From Aeromicrobium sp. (lineage in GTDB: Bacteria; Actinomycetota; Actinomycetes; Propionibacteriales; Nocardioidaceae), in NCBI GenBank assembly GCA_025965435.1, contig JAOPWZ010000051.1, positions 1 through 34,571 of the forward strand: DNA of 34,571 bases. The letters are read 5' to 3'. The notes beneath the pieces were generated by a model. It did not search any database, was not told the origin of the DNA, and saw only the letters and a program-made list of their open reading frames with translations. The first letter of the stretch is position 1, and each line of letters begins with the position of its first letter. Of this stretch, positions 23,319 through 31,652 are shown in pieces. Both the position numbers and the translations under genes were made by a program.

Positions 23319-25187
23319 ATGACCACTGAAGCGCCCGACATGCCCACGTTCGCCGATCTCGGCCTCGCCGAGACCTTGGTCAGCAGGCTCGCCTCGCTCG
23401 GCTACGAGACGCCGACCCCGATCCAGGCCCGGGCGATCCCGACGCTGCTCGAGGGCAAGGACGTCGTCGGCCTCGCGCAGACCGGCACCGGCAAGACGGC
23501 GGCGTTCGCGCTGCCGATCCTGCAGAAGATCGATCCGTCCAACAGCAAGACCCAGGCGATCGTGCTGGCACCGACCCGTGAGCTCGCGCTCCAGGTCTGC
23601 GAGGCCATCACGACCTACGCGGTCAACATCCCGGGCATCCGGGTGCTGCCGGTCTACGGCGGGCAGGGCTACGGCTTCCAGCTCTCCGGCCTGCAGAAGG
23701 GCGCGCACATCGTCGTCGGCACGCCCGGCCGGGTCATCGACCACCTGGAGCGCGGCAGCCTCGACCTGACGGCCCTGGAGTTCCTGGTCCTCGACGAGGC
23801 CGACGAGATGCTCAACATGGGCTTCGCCGAGGACGTCGAGCGGATCCTGGCCGACACCCCGGAGTACAAGCAGGTCGCGCTGTTCTCGGCCACGATGCCG
23901 AAGATGATCCGCGGCCTCGCCAAGAAGTACCTCCACGACCCCGTCGACATCGCGACCCCCAAGGCGACGACGTCGACCACGACAGTGCGCCAGCGCTGGA
24001 TCCAGGTCTCGCACCACCACAAGCTCGACGCCCTCACGCGTCTGCTCGAGGTCGAGACCGGCGACGGCATGCTGGTCTTCGTCCGCACCAAGTCGTCCAC
24101 CGAGGAGCTCGCGGACAAGCTGCGCAGCCGCGGGTACTCCGCGGCCGCCCTCAACGGTGATCTCGTGCAGGCCCAGCGCGAGCGGACGGTCTCCCAGCTC
24201 AAGTCCGGTGCCATCGACATCATCGTGGCCACCGACGTCGCGGCCCGTGGCCTCGACGTCGAACGCATCACCCACGTCGTCAACTACGACATCCCGCACG
24301 ACACCGAGGCCTACGTCCACCGCATCGGCCGCACGGGCCGCGCCGGACGCACGGGCGAGGCGATCCTGTTCGTCACTCCGCGCGAGCGTCGGATGCTGTC
24401 GGCCATCGAGAAGGTCTCGGGTCGCCCGGTCGAGGAGATGAGCGTCCCCTCCGCCGAGGAGGTCAACGAGCGCCGGGCAGGCCGCTTCGCGCAGGCCATC
24501 ACGTCCAGCATGGGCTCGCTGCAGTTCCACGCGTTCCGCACCCTGGTGGAGGAGTACTCCTCCGAGAACGACGTCTCGATGACCGATGTCGCCGCGGCGC
24601 TGGCGGTCATGAGCCAGACGGACAAGGAGTTCTTCCTGCGTCCCGACCCGCCCAAGGCGGCACCGCGGGCCCGTGACTTCGAGCCGCGGCCCAAGCCCGC
24701 CGGCTACGAGCGGTCCGACCGGCTGCCGGCCGAGGGTGCCGCTGTCTACCGGGTCGCGGTCGGCAAGCGCCACAAGGTCGGACCGTCGGCCATCGTCGGT
24801 GCGCTCGCCAACGAGGGCAGCCTCAAGCGGTCCGACTTCGGCAAGATCACGATCGGCCAGGACCACACGCTCGTCGAGCTGCCGGCCGACCTGCCCGACG
24901 CCGTCTTCGAGGCGCTCGCCAACACCCGCATCTCCGGCAAGCTGATCGACCTGCAGCCCGACTCCGGGCCGCCGATCCGTCGGACGCGTGAGGACCGCAA
25001 TCCCCAGAGCGCGAAGCGCTCCGGGGGCCCCACGAGCAAGAAGTCCCACGAGAACCGGGCGTACCCGTCGAAGGCTCCCGAGACGTGGGAGAAGAAGAAG
25101 CCGCACGAGAAGACCTACGAGAAGAAGGCGCCGCGGACGGGCGATGGCCCCGCGGGCGACTCGACACGCAAGCCGCGCCACAAGTAG
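23319..25187 (+). CDS. DEAD-box RNA helicase (DeaD/CsdA type)
   Basis: A 622-aa helicase with every core motif: Q-motif PTPIQ (Gln36), AQTGTGKT (53-60), PTRELA, TPGR, DEAD (159-162), SAT, RGLD and HRIGRTGR (from 334). Residues about 475-550 resemble the DbpA-like RNA-binding domain (VGKRHKVGPSAIVGALANE), and the end is a long Lys/Arg tail. It unwinds structured RNA in ribosome assembly or cold adaptation. ATG 23319 follows AGGAG. The 201-nt upstream gap holds the promoter region (GATATCG near 23224, TACTGCC near 23247), but I cannot fix one box. Confidence 0.93.
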   Translation: MTTEAPDMPTFADLGLAETLVSRLASLGYETPTPIQARAIPTLLEGKDVVGLAQTGTGKTAAFALPILQKIDPSNSKTQAIVLAPTRELALQVCEAITTYAVNIPGIRVLPVYGGQGYGFQLSGLQKGAHIVVGTPGRVIDHLERGSLDLTALEFLVLDEADEMLNMGFAEDVERILADTPEYKQVALFSATMPKMIRGLAKKYLHDPVDIATPKATTSTTTVRQRWIQVSHHHKLDALTRLLEVETGDGMLVFVRTKSSTEELADKLRSRGYSAAALNGDLVQAQRERTVSQLKSGAIDIIVATDVAARGLDVERITHVVNYDIPHDTEAYVHRIGRTGRAGRTGEAILFVTPRERRMLSAIEKVSGRPVEEMSVPSAEEVNERRAGRFAQAITSSMGSLQFHAFRTLVEEYSSENDVSMTDVAAALAVMSQTDKEFFLRPDPPKAAPRARDFEPRPKPAGYERSDRLPAEGAAVYRVAVGKRHKVGPSAIVGALANEGSLKRSDFGKITIGQDHTLVELPADLPDAVFEALANTRISGKLIDLQPDSGPPIRRTREDRNPQSAKRSGGPTSKKSHENRAYPSKAPETWEKKKPHEKTYEKKAPRTGDGPAGDSTRKPRHK

Positions 25188-25207
25188 CAGCCGTTCTAGA
25201 CTGGCTG
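25188..25207 (+). promoter_or_regulatory. Promoter -10 inside an imperfect palindrome (manA)
   Basis: CAGCC (25188-25192) and GGCTG (25203-25207) flank TCTAGA (25195-25200), all centred on 25197.5. The -10 TAGACT (25197-25202) lies inside. An operator over the manA promoter is possible; the manA ATG is 38 nt further on. Confidence 0.4.
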
Positions 25208-25240
25208 TCTGCCACGAAGATCCACGACCCGGGGTGACCG

Positions 25241-26443
25241 ATGTATCTGCTCGACAACGCGTCTCGCGCCTATCACTGGGGCTCTGCCTCGGAGATCCCC
25301 AGGTTCCTCGGGCAGCAGCCCGACGGGGGACGCCTGGCCGAGGTCTGGATGGGCACGCACCCGCTCGGACAGTCCACCGTGCCTGATGCGGGCGGTACCC
25401 CGGTCGCCCTGTCGGACGTGGCGGGCGACCTGCCCTTCATGCTCAAGATCCTCGCCGCCGACCGACCGCTGTCGCTGCAGGTGCACCCGGACGCCGCGAT
25501 GGCGCGGGCGGGCTTCGCCGCCGAGGAGGCGGCCGGCGTGCCGCTCGACGCACCGCACCGGACGTACAAGGACCCGTCGCACAAGCCCGAGATGGCGTAC
25601 GCGCTGACCACCTTCGACACCTTGGTCGGCTTTCGCCCCACGGCCGAGATCCTGCGCGTCCTCCACGGCATCGACACGCCGCTGGCCCAGAGCCTGGCCG
25701 ACGACCTGCACGCCGCCCCGGGCTTTCGCGGCATCGTCCACCTCGTCGAGCGGTTGCTGACCGACGGCGTCGCGGCCGAGGAGATCACCGCAGTCGTCGA
25801 TGCCTGCCGTGAGCTCGTCGACGCCGGCATCGACGTGAAGCGGGCCTACGTCACGGCACTCGAGATCGCCGAGTTCTACCCGGACGACGTCGGCGTCATC
25901 ATCTCGTTGACGCTCAACCGCCTCACGTTGCAGCCGGGCGAGGCCGCGTTCCTGGGCGCCGGGATCATCCACGCGCACCTCAAGGGGATGTGCCTGGAGA
26001 TCATGGCCGCGTCCGACAACGTCCTGCGGGCGGGTCTGACCACGAAGGCGCTCGACCCCGAAGGCCTCGTCCAGTGCCTCGAGGAAGGCATGTCGCGGCT
26101 GGCGCGCGTGACGCCCGAGCCCTTCGGCTTCTCGACCGACGTGTTCAACCCCGACGTCGAGGAGTTCGCGCTGGCGGTCAGCCAGTGCTCGAAGGCCGAG
26201 CCCGAGGGAACGCTGCTCCCGCCGGGCACACGGCGCATCGTGGTGTGCACCGGGGGAGAGGTCGAGCTGGTCAGCACCAGCGGCCAGCGGCTCAAGCTGG
26301 GACGCGGCGACTCGGTGTACGCCGGGGCCGACGACGGCGAGATCAGGGTCGTGGGCACGGGAGAGGTCGCCCAGGCGTACATGCCCGACCCCGACGTCCC
26401 CACCGGCGAGCTGATCGATCTCGTGGGCAAGCCCAAGCGGTAG
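25241..26443 (+). CDS. manA: Mannose-6-phosphate isomerase, type I
   Basis: A 400-aa zinc enzyme converting fructose-6-phosphate and mannose-6-phosphate. The N-terminal YLLDNASRAYHWGSASEIP and the LSLQVHPD zinc-ligand motif are type I hallmarks, with a later FLGAGIIHAHL block. It supplies mannose-6-phosphate for GDP-mannose and mannosylated glycans. ATG 25241 follows GGGGTGA. It ends one base from the convergent manC stop. The deaD gene lies 53 nt upstream but has its own promoter signals here. Confidence 0.92.
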   Translation: MYLLDNASRAYHWGSASEIPRFLGQQPDGGRLAEVWMGTHPLGQSTVPDAGGTPVALSDVAGDLPFMLKILAADRPLSLQVHPDAAMARAGFAAEEAAGVPLDAPHRTYKDPSHKPEMAYALTTFDTLVGFRPTAEILRVLHGIDTPLAQSLADDLHAAPGFRGIVHLVERLLTDGVAAEEITAVVDACRELVDAGIDVKRAYVTALEIAEFYPDDVGVIISLTLNRLTLQPGEAAFLGAGIIHAHLKGMCLEIMAASDNVLRAGLTTKALDPEGLVQCLEEGMSRLARVTPEPFGFSTDVFNPDVEEFALAVSQCSKAEPEGTLLPPGTRRIVVCTGGEVELVSTSGQRLKLGRGDSVYAGADDGEIRVVGTGEVAQAYMPDPDVPTGELIDLVGKPKR

Positions 26444-26444
26444 C

Positions 26445-27527
26445 TCAGACGAGATCGTCGCGCTGGCGACGCTTGATCTCGGCCACGACGTCCTTGACCT
26501 GCTGCGCGTGATCGCGGGCCACGACGAGCAGGGCGTCGTCGGTGCGCACCACGATGACGTTCTCGAGGCCGACGACCGCGATCGTCGTGCCGTCCTCGGA
26601 GATCGCGAGGCCGCTGGCGTCGACCCAGATGGTCTCGGGCGACGAGGCGGCGCCGACGTCCTGCAGCGCGGCGAAGTCGCCCACGTCGTCCCAGGTGAAC
26701 TCGCCGGGGACGACGGCCATCCCGCCCTCCAGCGCGACGGGCTCGGCGATCGCGTGGTCGATCGCGATCTTGGTGAGACCGGGCCACGTGGCGTCCAGGA
26801 CGTCCTGGCGGTCCGCGGTCGTCCAGGCTGCGGCGATGCGCGTGAGTCCTTCGTGCAGGCCCGGCTGGAGCCGGGCGAGGTGCCCCAGGATCGCGTCGGT
26901 ACGCGTCACGAACATGCCGCCGTTCCAGCTGTACGAACCGCTGGCGACGTAGGCGGCGGCGGTGGCCGCGTCGGGCTTCTCCACGAACGACGTGACGGCG
27001 CGTGCCGAGTCCGCCCCGTCGATCGTGAGCTGGTCGCCCGACTGGATGTACCCGAACGCGGTCGACGGACCGGCCGGGGTGATGCCGATGGTCGTGACGA
27101 GACCGGAGCGCGCGACGGCGACGGCCTGGCCGATGGCCTCGGCGAACGACACCTGGTCGTCGATGACGTGGTCGGCCGCGAAGGAGCCGATGATCGCGCC
27201 GGGATGGGCGGCCTCGATGACCGCCGCTGCCAGGCCGATCGCCGGCATGGAGTCGCGCGGCGACGGCTCGACGAACACGCTCGTCAGCTCGGGGAGCTGC
27301 TCGCGGATCGCGGCGGCATGGGCGGTTCCGGTCACGACGTGGATGCGCTCGGCCGGGATGAGGTCGTTGAGCCGGTCCCAGGTCTGCTGCAGCAGTGAGC
27401 GGCCGGAGCCGTCGAGGTCGAGCAGGAACTTGGGGCGGGCAGCCCGCGACAGCGGCCAGAGCCTCGTGCCGGCGCCCCCTGCGGGGATCACGGCGTGGAA
27501 CGAGTCGAGATTCTCTGGGGGCATCAC
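26445..27527 (-). CDS. manC: Mannose-1-phosphate guanylyltransferase
   Basis: A 360-aa nucleotidyltransferase. GGAGTRLWPLSRAARPKF is the GDP-mannose pyrophosphorylase signature, and FVEKP is the typical substrate block. It joins mannose-1-phosphate to GTP to form GDP-mannose. Bacterial bifunctional forms have an extra isomerase domain; this one lacks it, which suits the separate manA next door. The start is GTG 27525-27527 (ATG 27524 also possible): a TAGGAT hexamer lies exactly 6 nt upstream, inside the last codons of the previous gene. Four nt separate the two genes. Confidence 0.9.
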   Translation of the reverse strand: MMPPENLDSFHAVIPAGGAGTRLWPLSRAARPKFLLDLDGSGRSLLQQTWDRLNDLIPAERIHVVTGTAHAAAIREQLPELTSVFVEPSPRDSMPAIGLAAAVIEAAHPGAIIGSFAADHVIDDQVSFAEAIGQAVAVARSGLVTTIGITPAGPSTAFGYIQSGDQLTIDGADSARAVTSFVEKPDAATAAAYVASGSYSWNGGMFVTRTDAILGHLARLQPGLHEGLTRIAAAWTTADRQDVLDATWPGLTKIAIDHAIAEPVALEGGMAVVPGEFTWDDVGDFAALQDVGAASSPETIWVDASGLAISEDGTTIAVVGLENVIVVRTDDALLVVARDHAQQVKDVVAEIKRRQRDDLV

Positions 27528-27531
27528 GGCG

Positions 27532-29133
27532 TCATCCTACCGACGCGGGGGCGGCGTCGATCGCGGTAGCCGGCGTCGGGTCGCCGATCGAGACCCGGCG
27601 CGCGTCCAGCGAGATCACGGCGCTCACCGCGTTGTGATCGGACACGACCGGGGTCGTGTACCGGCCGTTCGTGATCCGTACGAGCTGCTCCCAGGAGTCG
27701 ACGTCGAACTCCGGACTCAACCAGAAGTGGTCGATGTGCGCGCCCGAGGACGGGATGGACGTGGCGAACGTGTGCCCCGTGTTGTACTGCGCGTTCGTGA
27801 CGTCCTGGGTGAGGAGCTCGGCGTCGCCGAAGCCCAGTGCGCGCATCTTGTCGCCGGGGGCGTCCTGGTCGCGGTGGATCCCGGAGTTGAAGTCGCCGCC
27901 GTAGACCATCGGCTTGTCGGTGTCGTTGATGAGCGCCATCTGCGAGAGCATCCGGTCCATCTCACGGGCCCGCCGGGAGTTCGCCTCCTTGCTCTTGCCG
28001 TTGTCCAGATGCACGTTCACGTAGTAGAAGACGCGGTCGGTCTCCTTGATGCGGAACTTCGCCCACGTGGTGTCGCGGTCGTCCCCGATGTCGAAGCTGC
28101 CGCCACTGATCTGCTCGAACAGCGCAGGGCGGTAGAAGATGTAGCGGGCCTTCGCTCCGCCGTCGGCGCGGACGAAGCCCCGTGTGCCACCGGAGAAGAT
28201 CGAGTTGGTGACGGCGCCGACGCGGATGCCACCGGACTCCTGCAACCCGAACATGTCGACCTGGTTGTCGTTCAGGAACCGGGCCATGATCTGGGCGCGC
28301 CCCGCGTAGCCCTTGCACTTCTCCGAGCACACGTTCCAGGTGGCCACCTTGAACGACGACTTGCGCACCGCGGTCCGGAACGACACCGGCTCCGAGAACG
28401 CCCCGACCTGCTCCCCGTTGACCGGGCGGACCTTGATCCAGTACTTCGTGTCCGGGTTGAGGCCCTTGGCGACGAACTCGGTGGCGGCGGCGATCGTCCG
28501 CATCGCGCTGGGCTCCTGGGTGAAGGACTTGTCGCGGGCGAGCGCCACGTCGAACTGACGGGCGTTCTCGACGCCCTTCCAGGCGGCCTCGTAGCCCGTC
28601 GCGGTCACCGCGGTGACCGCCAGGTCACGCACCTCGCCGGGCAGCAGGGTGAACCGTCCTGTGCGGGATGAACGGATCTCGCCCTCGCGCACCGCGTCGA
28701 CCCGGTAGTACCGGTCGATACCGGGGGTGGTGGCGGCGATGTCCGACAGCGTGAGCTTGGTGCCCTTGGCGGGCACCGTCTTGCTGACCGCGGCCGTGAG
28801 GGCGCGGTCGTCACCGACCTTGATCACGTACGAGTCGACGTCGCCGGAGCCGGCCCAGTCGATCTCGACGCTGGTGGGGGACAACGGCTTGGCGGAGATC
28901 TTGGTCGGGGCGTCGAGACGGTTGTGCTCGGCGTACGTCGTCGAGAGTCCTCCGACGAGCGCCGCCACCAGGAGCGCGCCGACGCAGGCGATCAGCAGAC
29001 GGCGGCGGTCGCGCTTCCTGCGGCGACCGGCGATGCGCCGAGGCGCGCTGGTTCCCGAGGATTCGGCGCGTCGGCGGGGTGCAGCGATCTTTCTTCGGGT
29101 GGCGACGGCGGGACTCCAGGAACGGTCGGACAG
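27532..29133 (-). CDS. Membrane-anchored FN3-EEP phosphodiesterase/nuclease, probable CTG start
   Basis: A membrane-anchored two-FN3, one-EEP protein of about 533 aa. Measured from GTG 28968, FN3-like domains occupy about residues 20-108 and 112-200 and the endonuclease/exonuclease/phosphatase domain about 206-460, with ATWNVCSEKC, GGDFNSG and VSDHNAV as catalytic and metal-site motifs. The GTG at 28968 lies in the middle of a membrane helix (RRRLLIACVGALLVAALVGG), so the true start is upstream; that region has no ATG, GTG or TTG in frame. CTG 29133 is the first usable codon after a stop, 9 nt after a TAGAAT hexamer. The function, extracellular nuclease or phosphodiesterase, is inferred from the fold. 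Confidence 0.75.
   Translation of the reverse strand: MSDRSWSPAVATRRKIAAPRRRAESSGTSAPRRIAGRRRKRDRRRLLIACVGALLVAALVGGLSTTYAEHNRLDAPTKISAKPLSPTSVEIDWAGSGDVDSYVIKVGDDRALTAAVSKTVPAKGTKLTLSDIAATTPGIDRYYRVDAVREGEIRSSRTGRFTLLPGEVRDLAVTAVTATGYEAAWKGVENARQFDVALARDKSFTQEPSAMRTIAAATEFVAKGLNPDTKYWIKVRPVNGEQVGAFSEPVSFRTAVRKSSFKVATWNVCSEKCKGYAGRAQIMARFLNDNQVDMFGLQESGGIRVGAVTNSIFSGGTRGFVRADGGAKARYIFYRPALFEQISGGSFDIGDDRDTTWAKFRIKETDRVFYYVNVHLDNGKSKEANSRRAREMDRMLSQMALINDTDKPMVYGGDFNSGIHRDQDAPGDKMRALGFGDAELLTQDVTNAQYNTGHTFATSIPSSGAHIDHFWLSPEFDVDSWEQLVRITNGRYTTPVVSDHNAVSAVISLDARRVSIGDPTPATAIDAAPASVG
27534..27539 (-). promoter_or_regulatory. -10 hexamer of manC within preceding coding end
   Basis: TAGGAT occupies 27539-27534 on the minus strand, overlapping the final Gly codon and stop (GGA TGA) of the upstream gene, and ends 6 nt before the manC GTG. 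Confidence 0.5.
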
Positions 29134-29142
29134 GTTGAGTGG

Positions 29143-29148
29143 ATTCTA
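29143..29148 (-). promoter_or_regulatory. -10 hexamer before the EEP gene
   Basis: TAGAAT (29148-29143, minus) also contains the in-frame TAG that bounds the coding region on the left. It places transcription start close to the proposed CTG. Confidence 0.5.
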
Positions 29149-29184
29149 GGACGCGGCGAGCAGGCTCGCCCGCCGCGCCGCGGC

Positions 29185-30429
29185 TCAGCCGATTCTGACG
29201 TCGACGATGATCGGGCTGTGGTCGGAGGGGATCGGCTTGACCATCTTGCCGTTCGCGTCGAGCAGCGCGTGGTTGTACCAGCCGTCGACGCGGACCTTCC
29301 ACGGGTCGACCCACACCTTGTCGATGTGGTTGCCCCACTTGGTGCCGATGCGCGGCGTCGTCTTGAAGTCGTTGTAGCTGTTCAGGTGCTGGCCCGACAC
29401 CTTGCGCGCCAGGTCGAAGGCGTCGTAGAACTTGCTGCTGTGCATCGGGGGCCGCACGGAGTCGCTGGTCTGGGTCTGCTTGTGCGAGTTGAAGTCGCCC
29501 GCGTAGATGACCGGCAGACGCTTGGTGTTCGTCGCCTTGATGGTCGAGATCATCTGGTTGACCTCGGCGCGGCGGTAGTCCGTCGTGGCCTTGGTGTTGC
29601 CCGAGACCGTGTGGACGTCGACCATCAGGAAGCTGCGACCGGTCGCACGTTCGACCAGCTCGGCCCAGACCGCGTAGCGGCAGCCGCTGGCGTGACGACC
29701 GAGGAAGATGACTCCGGTCGGAAGGCCCAGCTCCGACGTCACACGGCACCCCTTGGCGTCCTTGACGTTGCTGGGCAGTGCGCCGGCGGCCAGCTGGAAG
29801 CGTGCGGTGCTGAAGTAGAGCCGCTTGGCGCTGTGGCTGATGGCCTGCGTGTATCCGGGAAGCTCGCTGGGCAGCTTGCCGGCCTCCTGCGTCGCGATGA
29901 TGTCGGCGCCGGAGCTGCCGATCCGCTCCAGCACGGCGCTCTGACGCGAGGTGGCCCACTGGTACGGGGTGGTGGCCTCCACGTCGCACACGTCGCTGCA
30001 GACGTTGTAGGTCAGGATGCGGACGGGCATGAGGTTGTCCGCCGGCCCGGGGCGCAGGATCGTCGTCCGCGCGGCCACGCTGGACTTGGAGCCGCGCTTC
30101 TTGCCGTTGATGCCGCGAACCTGGAAGTAGTAGTCCTTGCCACGAGCCAGCTTCTTGATCGTCGTCTTGCTCGACTTCTGGCGGTACGTCTTGGCCTTCT
30201 TCATCGAGGGCGACTTCGACACGAAGATCTCGTACTTCTTGGCGTAGCGCGCATCGGGCCAGTCGAGCGACAGCGTGGTCCGGTGGGTGTTGCGGTCGTA
30301 GTCGGCCTTGACGAACGACACGAGTCCGACCTTGGCGGGCCTCTTGCCCCCGGCGGCGCTCGCCGGCTGGGCCTGGAGGCCGGAGATGACGAGGAAGCCG
30401 ACGATGGCGGCGACGAGTGATCTGCGCAT
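29185..30429 (-). CDS. Secreted FN3-EEP phosphodiesterase/nuclease
   Basis: A 414-aa exported protein. The signal peptide MRRSLVAAIVGFLVISGLQA ends near ASA-AGG. A fibronectin-like domain precedes an EEP catalytic domain opening LTYNVCSDVC, with IIATQEAG, AGDFNS and SDHSPI as active-site motifs. It is a paralogue of the next gene on the same strand; both share NVCSxxC, likely a disulfide, which suggests an oxidising extracellular site. The likely reaction is phosphodiester cleavage of nucleic acid or lipid phosphates. ATG 30429 lies 7 nt after TAAGGT (30442-30437), so the message is leaderless; no ribosome-binding site is visible. Confidence 0.85.
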   Translation of the reverse strand: MRRSLVAAIVGFLVISGLQAQPASAAGGKRPAKVGLVSFVKADYDRNTHRTTLSLDWPDARYAKKYEIFVSKSPSMKKAKTYRQKSSKTTIKKLARGKDYYFQVRGINGKKRGSKSSVAARTTILRPGPADNLMPVRILTYNVCSDVCDVEATTPYQWATSRQSAVLERIGSSGADIIATQEAGKLPSELPGYTQAISHSAKRLYFSTARFQLAAGALPSNVKDAKGCRVTSELGLPTGVIFLGRHASGCRYAVWAELVERATGRSFLMVDVHTVSGNTKATTDYRRAEVNQMISTIKATNTKRLPVIYAGDFNSHKQTQTSDSVRPPMHSSKFYDAFDLARKVSGQHLNSYNDFKTTPRIGTKWGNHIDKVWVDPWKVRVDGWYNHALLDANGKMVKPIPSDHSPIIVDVRIG

Positions 30430-30436
30430 GGAGAAA

Positions 30437-30442
30437 ACCTTA
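30437..30442 (-). promoter_or_regulatory. -10 hexamer of leaderless secreted EEP gene
   Basis: TAAGGT ends 7 nt before the ATG at 30429. Between this and the asparaginase promoter (30625) I see no other gene. Confidence 0.65.
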
Positions 30443-30624
30443 AAGATTGGCGTCAGGCTGTTTGTCTTCATCGTGCTCACGCCGGGCGCCGTAGGTGCCA
30501 CACCGGAACTGAGGGTGCGGCCATGCGGGCATCGTGTGGCGGGGAAGCGGCCCGTTGCCGAGCCGACCAGTTTCCGAGGGTAGACGAAAAAATGCTCGAA
30601 CGGCACCTTCCGCCGTGAACCACA

Positions 30625-30630
30625 TAGGGT
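30625..30630 (+). promoter_or_regulatory. -10 hexamer of leaderless asparaginase gene
   Basis: TAGGGT ends 7 nt before GTG 30638 and only 1 nt before the alternative GTG 30632, so it selects the former. Confidence 0.65.
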
Positions 30631-30637
30631 CGTGACT

Positions 30638-31567
30638 GTGGAAGTACTGGCTGAGGTCGTCCGTTCGGGGCTCGTCGAGAGCCGTCATCGTGGTGTCGCC
30701 GTCCGGGTCGATCCCTCGGGTGAGGTGGCCTGGTCGATGGGCGACCCGGGCACCGTCATCTTTCCGCGGTCGGCCAACAAGCCCATCCAGGCGTTGGGCA
30801 TGCTGCGCGCCGGGCTGCCCTTGGACGGTCGGCTGCTGGCCCTGGCGTCGGCGAGCCACTCGGGTGAGCCGTTCCACCTCGACGCGGTGCGCGAGATCCT
30901 CTCACTGGCCAGGCTCGACGAGTCGGCGTTGCAGACGCCGCCGTCGTACCCGCTCGACCCGCACGTGCATGCCGACCTCCTGCGCGCGGGCGGCGTCCGC
31001 GCGCCGATCCTCATGGACTGCTCGGGCAAGCACGCCGCAATGCTGCTGACCTGCGTGGTCAACGACTGGGACGTCACCAGCTATCTGGATCCCGACCACC
31101 CGGTGCAGAAGATCATCACGGCGACATTCACCGAGCTCACGGACGGGCCGCCGTCCGCGGTGGGCACGGACGGGTGCGGGGCGCCCCTGCTCGGCACCCC
31201 GCTGCAACAGCTCGCCCGCGCGATCGGCCGGATCGTGCAGGAGGGACCCGGATCGCACGGGGCCCGCCTGGTGGGTGCCATGAGGTCGCATCCGGAGTAC
31301 GTCAGCGGGACGGGACGGGCCGAGCGTGAGCTCATGGCGACGTTCCCGCAGCTGGTGGCCAAGTCGGGTGCCGAGAGCGTCTACGTCGTGGCGCTTCCCG
31401 ACGGCACGACCTTCGCGCTCAAGATCGAGGACGGCGCCGAGCGTCCCCTCTACGCCGTCATGGGCCGCATGCTCGAGCTCGCCGGTCTGGATGCCGACGT
31501 GCTGCGGGCCCGGCCGCCGATCTTGGCCGGTGGCCAGCAGGTCGGGGAGGTCCGCACGGCCTTCTGA
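30638..31567 (+). CDS. L-asparaginase, type II Rhizobium-like (Asparaginase_II family)
   Basis: About 309 aa. The serine-lysine dyad motif FPRSANKPIQ (Ser45, Lys48) and DCSGKHAAML, GTDGCGAP and SHPEYVSG are signatures of the Asparaginase_II family (Rhizobium etli type), unrelated to the Escherichia coli enzymes. The family has a penicillin-binding-protein-like fold and hydrolyses asparagine to aspartate and ammonia. The start at GTG 30638 follows from the -10 spacing. It stands alone between the nuclease pair and the XRE-HbhA operon; no asparagine transporter is nearby. Confidence 0.9.
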   Translation: MEVLAEVVRSGLVESRHRGVAVRVDPSGEVAWSMGDPGTVIFPRSANKPIQALGMLRAGLPLDGRLLALASASHSGEPFHLDAVREILSLARLDESALQTPPSYPLDPHVHADLLRAGGVRAPILMDCSGKHAAMLLTCVVNDWDVTSYLDPDHPVQKIITATFTELTDGPPSAVGTDGCGAPLLGTPLQQLARAIGRIVQEGPGSHGARLVGAMRSHPEYVSGTGRAERELMATFPQLVAKSGAESVYVVALPDGTTFALKIEDGAERPLYAVMGRMLELAGLDADVLRARPPILAGGQQVGEVRTAF

Positions 31568-31609
31568 CCTGCGACGACAGGCGTTGTGACCCATGTCGCA
31601 AACAGGTCT

Positions 31610-31635
31610 GCTTGCATTTGCTAACTTTTGCAAGC
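31610..31635 (+). promoter_or_regulatory. Candidate autoregulatory operator and promoter
   Basis: GCTTGCA (31610-31616) and TGCAAGC (31629-31635) are inverted arms around a 12-nt spacer that contains the -10 hexamer TAACTT (31622-31627). GCAAA at 31599-31603 and TTTGC at 31617-31621 are further half-sites. A dimer binding here would cover the core promoter, as in repression by the XRE protein encoded just downstream. Confidence 0.55.
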
Positions 31636-31652
31636 ACGATGGAGGCATGGCC

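Noticed and set aside
28966-28968. GTG start of the FN3-EEP gene
   Set aside because: It is inside the membrane helix and lacks a ribosome-binding site; the frame continues upstream to a -10 hexamer.
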